64,000 bases of DNA from Chiua virens (lineage: Eukaryota; Basidiomycota; Agaricomycetes; Boletales; Boletaceae), in assembly GCA_019787685.1 (NCBI GenBank), contig JAHNUO010000003.1, forward strand, positions 62,001 to 126,000, given 5' to 3'. Below the pieces are notes generated by a model, which made no database searches, was not told the DNA's origin, and worked only from the letters and a program-made list of their open reading frames with translations. Position numbers and translations under genes: made by a program. Numbering within the stretch: position 1 is the first letter of the stretch; each line of letters starts with the position of its first letter. Shown here one piece after another: positions 30,976 to 42,209 of this stretch.

Positions 30976-32228
30976 AATGTTGCATAAACGGGAACGGTCA
31001 CTACCGGAGGCGATGCATCAGGACTCCAGCATCTGGTGCTGTATGGGGTTTCATTTGATGGTTTAATCCTTTGAGGACCAAGGACCAACAACGTCGGTAA
31101 GATATGTCCACTAAATCCGATCAACCCATGTAGCCATGCAACTGTTTACAGTACAGTACATACTCACTATAGTTAATCATCCTTCAACCACTAGCAATGC
31201 CCCACTCGAAAGCTTCTTGGCTATCTTAGCCACCTTATTCGACACCAAACACCACCCAAGCCTGTGCAAAATAGAAATAAGCTCACGCCTCGTCTGAGGG
31301 CGCCAACCGTTATTCAAGAGAGGTAAAATGCCACCTTAACCTGACAAATGGGTCTACTGACGCCAGGACATCCTGTATATGGATAGGCGAGTCACAGATA
31401 TGGACTTGAAGTGGCAGCTCCCTTTCGATGCCCATCTCATTCGCGAGCTCGTCCAGCCCAGCGAGTGCCGTGCAGCTCTCCGTCCACAAAGCAATGGACA
31501 GTGTCTTAAGCAAAGGTCCTTTCTGAGCTAGTTCCATTACTTCTCATAGCGTTATCCACCCTGGGGGTTCACCAACCATGACGTTCATTGATTTGGAGCC
31601 GGCACATGACCGGCCACGCAGACACCAGCGTGAGCATGTCCTGTTTAGTCAGGTCGACGAACTAGTCGAGATCCATTTGGACTTGGAGGAGCTGGACAAA
31701 TTCCATCAATGGGCAGATCATCTAAGACCAGGTGGTGGTCGATACCATCGCCGGTAGTATCGGACACTCGAAGCTGGCGAGAACGGTAAGTGAGAAGTAT
31801 GAATTTGGTCAATTTACCTGGCGAACACGCATTTCGAACCATCAACAAGTAGGATTGGAAAGTGTCCCTTGAAGGTCGTATCGGAAAGATGATGCATAGA
31901 TCCTTGAGCACACCTTAGGCAGCACTTTTTGGAGGTACAACGAGCCTTTAGGGTAGTTTTGTATGTTGATTGTATTGGTCCTGTAAGGTCATTGGGCCTC
32001 TTTGCCCTTCACCAAAGTCCCATTATGGCAGGATGACCCCCCCCCCTGCCTGAGGCTGCCTCTATGAACGAGGCTCGGCAAACATCCAAGGTATACCTCC
32101 TAGGCTGCTCATGTGTGCTCGGTCTGGTTGCTGAGTTCCAATTTGCTTGTCTGTTTTTTTCCGTACTAGTATGTCCGAATTCCGAGTCATTCTGTGTTTT
32201 CTACTATATGATATCCAATTCCAATTCT
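30976..32228. other. Mostly empty region, possible decayed minus-strand coding remains
   Basis: Minus-strand open stretches at 31911-31645 (DLCIIFPIRPSRDTFQSYLL) and 31537-31310 (LPLQVHICDSPIHIQDVLAS) have the flavour of fungal F-box/LRR-like proteins. They are short, unlinked by a clear splice model, and could be chance. There is a C run near 32037-32046. Nothing firmer. Confidence 0.25.
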
Positions 32229-32460
32229 ATTTCGCAAATGATCACACACGATACAATGAAGACAAAGATGTATTCAAGTCATCTCGATGCTGTATGACGC
32301 TTCCCGAGTATCTAATCCTACTCACATGTCGCAAATGATCACGGCCTGATGATACAATGAAGATAAATGTATTCAAGCAATCTCGAGGGTCACAATAGGT
32401 ATAGATAGCAGTCTACCTCTAACTCGCCACTTTACGACACTCTATGACGCTTCCCGAGGG
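32229..32460. repeat. Imperfect direct duplication
   Basis: TCGCAAATGATCAC...GATACAATGAAGA...ATGTATTCAAG...ATCTCGA occurs at about 32229-32290 and again at about 32328-32390, each followed by TATGACGCTTCCCGAG (32293, 32442). Old segmental duplication of about 80-100 bp. Confidence 0.6.
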
Positions 32461-33590
32461 CACGCGAACTCGGCCCAGCAGTTGGGGAGCACATCTCACT
32501 CCCTCTCGCCTGTTGAGCTCTGCTGCTGCAAGTCTGTAGACAGTAGTGAGATCAAGTTATTGATTAACGAGAGGTTACTTACTGTCGCACGCACCACTGA
32601 CGCCCGTGTCCGAGTCTTCGCAGCCTCAGTATGGGTGCCAGCCTTGGACTAAATCTTTCAGTGCCGGTGTGGGTGTACAGTCAGGGAAGGCTTACACGTC
32701 GGTTGGCGGGCTGTGGAGTCTTGGACTCGCACTCAACATTGGGCTTATGGTCTTCATTGTCAGTGCGAGGTAACCAGGCTCCGAAGCTGGATAGATTCAT
32801 TGTGTGCTCTGAAGTGGTGGGTAACGCCGGGAACTTCACTTGAAATGACTGTTGTCGTCAGCTAGCGCCAATCAGAGTGGGATGAATATGCAACGCACCA
32901 GCTCAATGTGGCTAGCCACATGCCAACTCAACCTACAGTCTTGCATAGTCACTGCTGGCGGAATTGCCACCAGAAGCTCCTGCGACTCTACAACTGGACT
33001 GATAACTTGCTCAACTTGTTCGTGAGGCGGCAATGACATCGCAGGAGGATATTGAGGGAGGGAGGATGTCGGGTGGGGAGGGGAACGAGAAGGTTGTGGA
33101 CGATGGCATAAGTAAGTCTCCGCGACGGGAATCTCAACCTGAGAATATTTTATCAAAGAACCCCAATAAACAATGCCGATCTCACCTTGAGAGATGTACT
33201 TCACATTTGCCTCAGGTGCCTCTTTGATTGCATCACCGAAGCCACTATGGGTATTCCGCCACACGCGTGTTGTTGGTTCTAAGTTGAAAGAAAATCCTTA
33301 TGTAATCTTGATTCACTCCTCGTTCGACCATCTGATGGACCCGACGATGAGAAGCGCCACTCATTACTTCCGTCGCGACCCCTTCGGCCTCCATGGCCCC
33401 CTCGGCCTCCCAGACCATGGGGATGACTCAGATCTCGCTGCTTCCACTCACACTTGCCTTTCATGGGTAAGTCAACCAGTTTAGGGACCGAGTTAATACT
33501 AGAAACATACAACCAACGTGAGCGATCAAGGAGATGTTCAAGGAAACAGGGTGGGTATTTTTCGGTCCAGGTTCCAACATAACATTTATC
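32461..33590. other. Region with possible minus-strand coding remains
   Basis: Minus-strand open frames at 33264-32872 (MWRNTHSGFGDAIKEAPEAN) and within 33752-33279 (GTWTEKYPPCFLEHLLDRSR) look more protein-like than their surroundings. I recognise no family and cannot build a consistent gene model. Confidence 0.25.
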
Positions 33591-33599
33591 ACCTTCACG

Positions 33600-34263
33600 C
33601 TGTTGCAAGGTCAAGATCATGCCCCCTTCACTCATCGACCCCCTCTCCCTCTTTGACCTCGTCCATGCTCTCCGCAGCCTCATTGACCTCCATGAACCCT
33701 CTTCCACTTCTTCGACCTTGTCCATGACCTCCACAGCCTTGTCGACCTCCACCAGCCCCCCTCCACCTCTTTGACCTCGTTGTCTCCGTCCATGGCCTCT
33801 TCGACCATCAGATAAGATTGATGGCCAACTAGATACCTAGTAGAAAGGTCGGGTTGAAAAATTGATGCTTGATGTATGCCCCTGACAAATATATTAGTTC
33901 GTGTCGAACCAGGCAAACAACACTGTCACCCTAGCCTATGTTACCCCACCCACCGACTCAACGCCATTTGAACCAGAACCTCCATGGCCCCCACAGCCTC
34001 CTCGGCCTCCAGGTCGTCTCTCACCTTCACGCTGCTGCAAAATCCAGACTCCCTCTGTGCCCTGATCGACCCCTTTGACCTCATCCATTACCTCGACGGC
34101 CTCGCCGACCTCCACAGGCCCTCCTGTTCCTCTTTGACCTCATGCTCCACGGCCTCGTCGCATCATCAACCTCTGGCCTCCACAACCTCTTCTACTTACA
34201 CTCTGACTCAATGTCGTTCAGCACCTTCACGCTAGTCAAGACTATGCCCTCCACGCCCTCATC
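33600..34263. repeat. Diffuse low-complexity repeat of TTTGACCTC / CCATGACCTCCAC phrases
   Basis: Phrases such as CTTTGACCTCGTCCATG, GACCTCCACAGCC and CTCGTCGACCTCCACC recur irregularly. On the minus strand this encodes runs such as VEVMDKVEEVEE. It is probably a degenerating minisatellite rather than a gene. Confidence 0.55.
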
Positions 34264-34612
34264 GACGCCCTCCCCCTCTTTGACCTCATCCATGACCTCC
34301 ACGGCCTTGTCGATGTCAACCCCCACCAGCCTCTTCGACTTCCAATGGCACTAACACACTATCTACCTCACACACTTCTTTGACCTCGACCACCTTTGAC
34401 CTTGTCCATGACCTCCACGGCCTCGTCGACGTCGACCCCCACCAGCCTCTTCAACTTCCAATGGCACTAACACACTACCTACCTCACACACCTCTTTGAC
34501 CTCGTTCGCCTCTTCAACCTCATCCATGACCTCCACAGCCTCGTCGACGTCGACCCCCACCAGCCTCATCAACTTCCAATGGCACTAACACACTATCTAC
34601 CTCACACACTAG
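34264..34612. repeat. Tandem repeat, about 117-bp unit, three copies
   Basis: Units contain CCATGACCTCCACGGCC (34290, 34406, 34523), GTCGACCCCCACCAGCCTC and TTCCAATGGCACTAACACAC. They end CTACCTCACACAC. The upstream diffuse repeat looks like older copies of the same unit. Confidence 0.85.
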
Positions 34613-34819
34613 CTACATCACTTTGTAAATTGTATCTAAATATTAGTCAAGCACAATAACAACAAGATTGTCATTGAGGAGCAAAAAAAACAAAGTGGTA
34701 CATTGACGGCATGACGAGAACATGCCCCTCTGTCGTGAGGGGGGAGATAGCTCGCGACTCCCTGTGCCCGTTGAGTACTTAATCATTAGAATGACACAAA
34801 GACGCGAGGACGCACCAGC

Positions 34820-35271
34820 TCATATGCAGTCAAATTCTCCATCAACCCCAAGCTCACGAAGCTGAGACCGCGGCACAGGGGACAGAGGGATGTCAGACTC
34901 TCTGAGTGGGTGCTGGAACTTCAAAATCCGACTCGGACGGGTGGATGGCGGCGCAGGAGGGTCAAGATCAGGCTCACTCAGTGACGTGAACAGTGCTGCC
35001 AACACATTGGCATCCCGAGACCTCGGGGATTGATCCTCACCAATCATAATTGCAAGGTGGTCGAGGGTTTTGCTGACTGCTTTCAACTGTTTCTTCAGGC
35101 ACGTGATCAGAACTGGGTTGACAGTTAGCTATGAATATCAGAGGTACGACATGAAAAATTGAACATACGATGGTCGACATATTCCGCAAGAGGCTTGGAC
35201 TTAGGAGGATCTGCAGAGACGTGAGCGGAGGCGCCAGCAAGGTGGGCAGATGCAGAAGGAGAGGGATCCAT
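34820..35271 (-). CDS. Two-exon gene of unknown function, 131 residues
   Basis: Exons 35271-35169 and 35112-34820. The 56-bp intron is GTATGT...CCAG and phase is kept. The product starts MDPSPSASAHLAGASAHVSA and contains an amphipathic helix (LITCLKKQLKAVSKTLDHLA). It then has a Pro-rich segment and ends GVDGEFDCI. No catalytic motif, signal peptide or membrane span. The clean frame and normal intron argue for a real gene. Confidence 0.5.
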
Positions 35272-35384
35272 GGTGATGGTGAGATGGGGTGGAAGCTGCG
35301 TGATAGCATGAGGGAGAGGAGGTGATATGGACTCACCTTTATATACACCAGGTGCCAGTGTGCGAGGACAGCACGAGAAAGTGG

Positions 35385-35556
35385 ATCAGTGGGACAACGA
35401 AGGAAGACTTCCTCACGTGTTTAATTAATCGCGATAAAACCTGCGGAATGAGGATCCGAGTCAGTGGACGACGAAGGAAGACTTCCCTACATGTTTAATT
35501 AATCATGACGAAACCTGCAGAATGAGGATCAGTGGAACAACGAAGGAAGATTACCC
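35385..35556. repeat. Direct repeat, about 70-75 bp unit, 2.3 copies
   Basis: CAGTGGRMVACGAAGGAAGA, TGTTTAATTAATC and AACCTGCRGAATGAGGAT recur in order from 35387, 35462 and 35530. It lies upstream of the minus-strand gene starting at 35271. Confidence 0.75.
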
Positions 35557-35639
35557 GGACAAGGACAGTAGCTGCTGCGAGCACCACAGAAATAGGGAAG
35601 AAGTTGAAGTTGTGCTTTGGAGCACAGAAGGTGGCATGG

Positions 35640-36477
35640 CAGGTGGCAATGTGGCAAGGAGTATCTTTAGTCGGTGAAAATGTCTGAACCCGATGTAGGA
35701 GTTAGATACTCCCTACGGTTGTAGGATACATTTTCCTCGCTCTTCATCATGTCATATCATCTCCCGTCTCATCCACCATCGACTTCGTGCCAGCCCGGTT
35801 TCATTCCAAGTGTTTACAGATCATCCGAATCCAATCTGAGTCCAATCCGAGTCGACGCAATCCAATCCGGTTCTTTCGTACGTATTCCGCTTCATCCGAT
35901 TTGACTTGTTCTACTCAATTTGGCCTTATTAAGGTCATTACTATCCTAACACCTTTCCTTTCTTTGTCATCTACAAGGTTTGACACTCCTTCTTTCCATA
36001 CTCGCCCTACGTCAATCCTGTACACTTACTTAGGGTCGGATTACCTTTAACAGTCCTGGGTTATGCCCAGGACTATAAAACCATGTTTCTAACACAAAAA
36101 TATTGTCTTTCTACGTTCAGAAGATCTCCTGTTTACTCTCCCGTGCGTGAGTGAGCTGGATAGTTTCTCTTTTACCTCGTCCTATCGTTCCTCTGCGTCT
36201 CATCTACTCGAATCAATACTCTCATCACCTCGCCTCCACCTGGATACTTTTACATCGACCGCTTTTCATTCCGGATCGTCCAGCAGCCTCTAGGACTCTT
36301 AGACAAACCTGAATCCATCATTCCTTCAAACATAACCCCCTTTGGGACAAACCTATCGCCCCACCTTTCTTCACATCACCAATTATTACTTTTCTACACC
36401 GAGCCCCGAGGGTCAGCACAAGGGGATTCTCCGTTCAACTTGAAGTAAACGGAAGCAGCGCACTAACCGTACTCTCC
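35640..36477. promoter_or_regulatory. Pyrimidine-rich region with TATA-like box
   Basis: TATAAAA near 36076 is followed by about 400 bp of C/T-rich leader before the ATG at 36478. It resembles an LTR in composition, but I could not find matching ends or a target duplication. Confidence 0.35.
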
Positions 36478-36977
36478 ATGAAGACCCTTGCCGCGTAGGT
36501 CATTTGTTCACCTTCCTCTTGCCTAATCTGACTGGCAGACAGGCCATCTGCCACCCATGTGGAGGACCTACCTCAGGGTTTGATGCCTCCGCGATACCCC
36601 CTCCGCAGTTGGCAAGTTTCATGGGCTGTTGGGTGTTTCTACGACCGTGAGTGTTGGGACTTTGCCAGTCGTGAGGAGCGCCGAGAGTTCTTTCTCTGGC
36701 TCGTCAGAGGCTTCGATGAGAGGTGGCCAATGAGGCGAACCATTTTCCCTCAGCTTCCTCTCGACGTCGCATTAAACAATGCGCAGCTGCAGGAATTGGA
36801 AAAGAGAAAGCTCGACCTTCATTTTGTGAGTCTTGGATTTACCGCGACTTGTCCCGGTCATTGCTGATAATAGGCTCACCTTAGCATTTCATTCGCCTCT
36901 GGAAATGGGTCCAATACGGTCTCCAAAACTTCGGTCTGGATTTTGATATCCAAGTCGTCGAATCTGCTGAAGAATGA
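36478..36977 (+). CDS. Three-exon gene of unknown function, 130 residues
   Basis: Exons 36478-36494, 36543-36825 and 36885-36977. Introns are 48 and 59 bp (GTAGGT...ACAG, GTGAGT...TTAG) and phase is kept only with these sites. The product begins MKTLAAPSATHVEDLPQG, then MPPRYPLRSWQVSWAVGCFY, is rich in Trp/Arg/Glu and ends FDIQVVESAEE. No motif is recognised. The 17-nt first exon is the weakest part of the model. It is convergent with the minus-strand pseudogene that ends near 37148. Confidence 0.5.
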
Positions 36978-37147
36978 AGGGCGTACCTTAGACCGTCAGG
37001 CTATATTTTTTGTGAAGTACTGTTGTCCCTAGCGAAAATGTCTTCCTTCAGCTGTCAGAAACAAGACGTCGGGAGACAGAACCCCAGTAATCACTCAAGA
37101 AATGCATTCAAAAAGCTAAGTACAACAAAGTACATATAGGATATGCT

Positions 37148-40100
37148 TCAAGGAGGCCCAGGAGGCCCTGGTGCTGGTGGTAGCATCAGAAGGGCTTCCC
37201 GAAGATCACAGCCTCCCACTTCTGGGGTAATTTCGCACGAGTGGGGGTCAGTGACTGCACCGCCGTACAAATTATGTGGGTCTTGATACCATCCCTTGGG
37301 ATTGGCCACATCTCTGCGCGAAGGGGTGCGTAGAGTTGCACAGCCATACGGATCATGATTGGGGTGCAAGCTTTTGTGTCGTTGTTGGTAAGGCTGGTCG
37401 AAGTAGCTGACCACATAGCAAGGGTCAAACAATGCGTGCATTGGTTGACCATACGTGGACGGTGGGAAATAAGGTAACGGAGGATGGTCCTGCAGATAAC
37501 CCATTGGTCGAGGAGGCACTGGAGGTCGGGTGGAGACCTCTAGGGGCACAGGCAATGGCAATGCCCCATTCTGGGGTGGCAGAGGCGGTGGCATGACGAG
37601 ATGAAGTTGAGAGGGGGGGGTGCAGGAAGGGCAGGAACAACCGGCAGCGAGCCCTCAGATGGTGCCACAGATGCAGTAGGAGCTGGTGACGCCCGAGAGG
37701 GAGCAAGAGTGGGGGGTGCGACAAGATGAAGCTAAGTAGGGGGGGGTGCAGGAAGAGCAGGAACAACTGGCGGAGGGCCCTCGGATGGTGCCACAGACGC
37801 AATGGGGATTGGTGACGCCAGAGAGGGAGTAAGAGTAGGGGCTGGCGATGAGCGTGCCCCGTTGGATCGGGGAAGTTGTAAATGTTGGGGTGAGGGTGAA
37901 TCGAGGACATTCACCTCTGTCGTGCCCTTGAAATTTTGGTGAAGTGCCGCTGTCACAGCCACCTGAGTAACCTTGTCCGCAATCCCACTGCTTTGGAACA
38001 AATTATCGTCATTCAAAACCATGTTTTTCTTGACCAAGCGAGGTTTTGGGCGTCCTGAAAAACACTAAGCAAATGATGGCAACGTAATCAAATATGAAAC
38101 AATCTGACCTTTGGGAGGTTCCATGGCTTTGTTGATGTCTGACACGAATGTGTCAGTGAAGTCGAACATGGGAAAGCGATTACTTACGTCCTTCAGCAGC
38201 ACTCTCATCTTCCGAAGAGATGACCATATCGGTACTCTTGAATTTTTTGGTAGCGCCTCCACCGCCTCGTTGAGTACCTTGCACCTTAGTGGCGTGCTTC
38301 TTTCTGCCACATTTTGTGGCTTCTTGGCGTCGGCGAGGCTTGACATCCCTTGGTGGTTCTGGCTCGCTATCAGAACTGATGGAAAGTTGGGTCACTCCAC
38401 AGGGCTTCTTCGGGCAATGTGAGGATGCTTCAGAAGCTGCCTCAAACTCTGAGTCAGACGCAGGAACCTTCTCCGATTGTGCACGCTTGTCATGCTTAAT
38501 TGCAATGCCATTCGTCCCGCGGCGTCTTGGCCCCCTTCTCTCCACTTCAGATTCCGAATCAGATGCCAAAGCCATCTCTGATTGAGAACGCTTGCCGCGT
38601 GTGGCGGCAATACCACTTGTGCCGAGGCACCAGGGCCCACCTCTCTTACATTTCCCGTCTACAAACATCTGTTTGGCACGGGAGTGACATGACGAAGGAG
38701 ATGGAGTCTCCTCGATGACCACTGGAGCAACACCGGCAAGGAGATCGGCTGCAGAAGATATGAGTATGCGCTGTTCAAGCAGGTCACATAATAACATCAC
38801 TTTCCAATTTCTCGGGCACCCTTAACATGTTTGACCTTCAGCGTGCCCGCCTGGATCGCACATATCAAACACTTCATCTCGGAAAGCTTCAGATCACTTA
38901 TTCCTTTAGTTCGTTTGCTGCGGCATTCCCCAGGCATCAGCGTATCAAATGGGTAACCTTCTATAATGAAACCACCATTTGCCAAAAGAGGGAGTAGCGC
39001 CTTCCATGGGAAATTTTTTCCTCCAAGCCTCAATACATCCGCCCCTGCGGCCACTGATGATGATCATTGAGGCCGATTGAATGGAATAATGATGATGAAT
39101 CATACTCACATATTAATTCAAGGAGATGTTTCTTCAAAGCATTCTTTTGGGCCTCATAGGAGGCTTCGACAGTGGCTGAGGTTCCGATGTCGCAGCTAGA
39201 GGACTTGGCACGGGGATCAATACGAACTTTCATTCGGTCATCATCATGGTCGTCGCTGGTATTGTCGCCCTCCCCAAATGCTTCGGCGACAGTGTCCAGG
39301 GACGCCATATGACTATGACAGTTGATTCAAATCAAATGACTGCAACGAAGTCAAAGACTCACAAAATGTGCGCCTTGAGATGACCAATGATCGTGTCCTC
39401 ATCTGCCTTACAACGGGTCGGCCAAAACTACGCATCCAATATTAGTGCACATGCTATGCTTGGAGAATACGGATAAAACAACCTCTGCGGCTCCTTTAGT
39501 CACATATGCATGACCAAAAGAATTATCTTCATTGACGATATTCCCACACATGACCAGGACACTCTGGAAACCGTACTTCTCAGCCGCCACGTCCATCTTA
39601 GGAACGAAATATGAGAATCAGGAACATGAAGCATTAATAGACTTACCATGTTGCAAATCTTACGTCAAATGTTGCCGAAAACTTGGCCCTGCTGAGCAAG
39701 TGTCTGCTCCGACGTCTTCATAACTTCAGATATCTCGAATACATCCAGGGTCTTCTTCCAATCCTCGCCCTGATCTGAAACAAAATGTTTGTAGCAGCAA
39801 CTCATCACGGTGGGTGTGGCTGGAATCATAGCTTAAGAGCGTATCTAGACAGGTCAAGTGAGTAAACTGTACCTGGCTCATCCGAAGTGATGCCCGCTCG
39901 GTGACGTTCAGCGGCCTCGTTGGCCTTCCAGAAAGCCTGGTATTTGTTCCAATAATTTGAATTCACGATCACACAACCCCGATCTCGATGCCATGTTTCG
40001 GCAACTTGCTGCGCTGTCAGCGACATCTCCTCAGCAACCCTCTCGAGGATGACTTCCATTTCATCATACCCTTTTTGGAGGAGTTGGAGAACCCAAGTAG

Positions 40101-41067
40101 ATCTTCGCCCACCAGTCGGAGTGCAGGGCAACAGTGATTCCGAGGGGGGACGTGGCTCATCCTGGTCATCTGGGTCGCCAGTATGCACATTGTGGTCAGC
40201 AATGGTGGGTGGCGCAGGGTCCGATGTGTGAGAAACAAGCAGAGTTGGAGGAATAATGTTCATTGTAGGCATAGGGCGAACCGTGATGGTAGTGTCGTCA
40301 TCAACGACCTGATGGTGGTGAGGATGGGGGTTCAAGGGCAATCGAGGACGCGGACCAATTGGTGGTGGAGGTCCAGGGTCCAGAAAGGAAAACTGACTGG
40401 GAGGCGATGCCGCACGGGAAACAGGTACACCAATAGGAGGGGGGACTGATGGGGCTCTCGATGGGGCCAAAGATGGTGCTCTCGATGGGGCCAAAGATGG
40501 TGCTCTTGATGGGGCCAAAGATGGCTCTCTCGAGGGAACAACTGACTCAGAGGATGGTCTCGAAGGAACCAAGCTTGTTGTGAGGGTTTCGACAGGAAAT
40601 GGATATGTAGGTTCTTGGAGGGGTGGCACAGACGGTATGCGAACCGTGTAACGATGGTCACTGCTCAATGCTGGAGGACCCGGGGGTGGAGTACCAGAAG
40701 GGCGAGATGGCTCAAACCCATGGTGTAGAGCTTGAGTTGGAACTGCCATCGCATGGTGGACTCGTGGACCTGCGGGATGAGCGGTGGATGAAATGGTCAG
40801 AAGAGAGCATTTTGAACTCTCTCGAGCAGGAAGGTCTTCTTTTCTACGCCAACTGGGAGTGTCTGGAGGATCAGCCTGATGAGCATTGGGCTCAATATCC
40901 ATCTGGGCACACCGGTTCGAGGCTCCACAGACAATACCACTGTCCCGAGCTGTGGGCTTCAACCTGGTATGCAACCTACTTGGAGTTTGGATTACAGGAC
41001 TAGCGCTACGGCGACCTCCACCAATTTGTTTAACAATGTAGTCATCCGGAAGAAATTCCGAAAACAT
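37148..41067 (-). pseudogene. Large Pro/Ser-rich fungal gene, decayed; possible companion of KDZ-2
   Basis: Minus-strand multi-exon model. Exon 41067-39873 starts MFSEFLPDDYIVKQIGGG and holds a tandem 8-residue repeat (APSRAPSL type) near 40440-40530 and a helical segment (WVLQLLQKGYDEMEVILERV). Exon 39819 onward reads VSDQGEDWKKTLDVFEISEV and has an in-frame TGA near 39670 (NI-stop-RKICNM, expected CGA). Later exons carry DVAAEKYGFQSVLVMCG, EFWPTRCKADEDTIIGHLKA, ASYEAQKNALKKHLLELI and NFPWKALLPLLANGGFIIEG...MPGECRSKRTKGISDL. Then come an Arg/Lys/Ser-rich region and a Pro-rich tail. A second stop (TAG near 37732) lies in a duplicated segment of about 110 bp. The GFxFPWK...LMPGE block recalls an expanded Agaricomycete family of unknown role. 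It is on the same strand as KDZ-2, 1.1 kb downstream. Function unknown. Confidence 0.55.
37600..37850. repeat. Tandem duplication, about 110-bp unit, inside the Pro-rich tail
   Basis: Two copies of GTGCAGGAAGRGCAGGAACA...GGTGCCACAGA...GGTGACGCC...GAGGGAG lie side by side, each starting at a run of eight G (plus strand). One-base changes in such G runs would switch frame, and the copies indeed read in different frames beyond them. Confidence 0.75.
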
Positions 41068-41281
41068 TTCTGTGGATCACATTGATCAGTGGGCGTGTAT
41101 GACAAAAGAGATTGCTCACCAAATATGAAGAACAAGCAAAGAACAATTCAAAGGCGCACCTCATTCCTGAGAAAGATACAGAGGGAGTGGGGGAAGGCGA
41201 GGAGGCGAGAAAGGGCGACGAAGGCATTTTTAAGTTGTAGCCTGAGATCTGAGCGTGCGATTCAATATAATACGGATGCAT

Positions 41282-42209
41282 ATGAGATTCTATGAAGAGC
41301 CAGAAATACGTTGAAGGATCGTCAGAACTAACTTAGATAGATGTTGCTACTCGACAAGGGTGAGGCCGAGCTTCAAAGGCTGTAGCAGAGGAGTCAAATG
41401 GGTTACATAATAGTACAAGTAGCCAATCAGGTGACGAATAACGGTCCTACTGAAGCTACTGAACTCGTGAAAATACTATAATTGTAGTTCATGTCCGAGG
41501 CAGATGTGTGTGTGTAGGGAGTGGAATATTAGTCTGACATCGATGGGATGATTGAATCTATTGGAACGAACAAGTGGGTCAGTCGAAAACCAAGTTATGC
41601 ATATGGGACTCTTACTACTAGTAGTACGGACTTGGATGATCCATATCAATCATACTCAAGCTTAGTTAGTATTTGACTCTGGCAAACAAGCGCACATCAT
41701 CAGATTGGTGACAGCGAGCGTACAATGAATCCGAGAGTCGATTCATTCAAGTTTCACTTGCAAGATCTTTCTGACATTTGCTCACCCAGCCCATCGAGCA
41801 ATTATTGAATTTCAGGGACACATGCCACTCATGCTGTGCAAAATCATTGAGTCACATCACAAGACTTGTTCGTGTCTAGTATTCAAGGAGGCCTTACTAA
41901 GAAGTGCCGCTATGTTAGACGAGACCGAAGTGCTTCTGTGGCATAGCGACCCTCCATATCATCAGCCCAAACCTCACAATGACATATGGAAGGAAACAGA
42001 ACTCGGTTGGCGTTTTGATGGGTCGGAGGTTGCGGTGCGAGTGAGAGGCTAAGCGCCTGTGAGCTGATAGTTCTCTTTATGCAAGTATTAGGAATTACAT
42101 TGCAAGGCATAAGGAAATGGCAGCTTCCTTTTTACATGGCAAGTATATGTCGTTCACTCTTGGCACACTGAGATAGAGACTCTGCAAGGGAGAAAAACCC
42201 TCACAAATG
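41282..42209. other. Spacer between the Pro-rich pseudogene and KDZ-2
   Basis: About 0.9 kb of AT-richer DNA with no supported gene. A (GT)n stretch lies near 41508. It may belong to the KDZ-2 element. Confidence 0.4.

Noticed and set aside
30395..31124. Overlapping ORFs of 130-190 codons on both strands
   Set aside because: They are produced by the GTTGCAACG minisatellite. Several frames and both strands are open at once.
31310..31911. F-box/LRR gene on the minus strand
   Set aside because: Only vague resemblance, no F-box motif and no consistent splice model.
35690..36480. Possible LTR (TATA, pyrimidine-rich, TG-like start)
   Set aside because: No matching terminal CA, target duplication or second copy was found. 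Kept only as a promoter-like leader.
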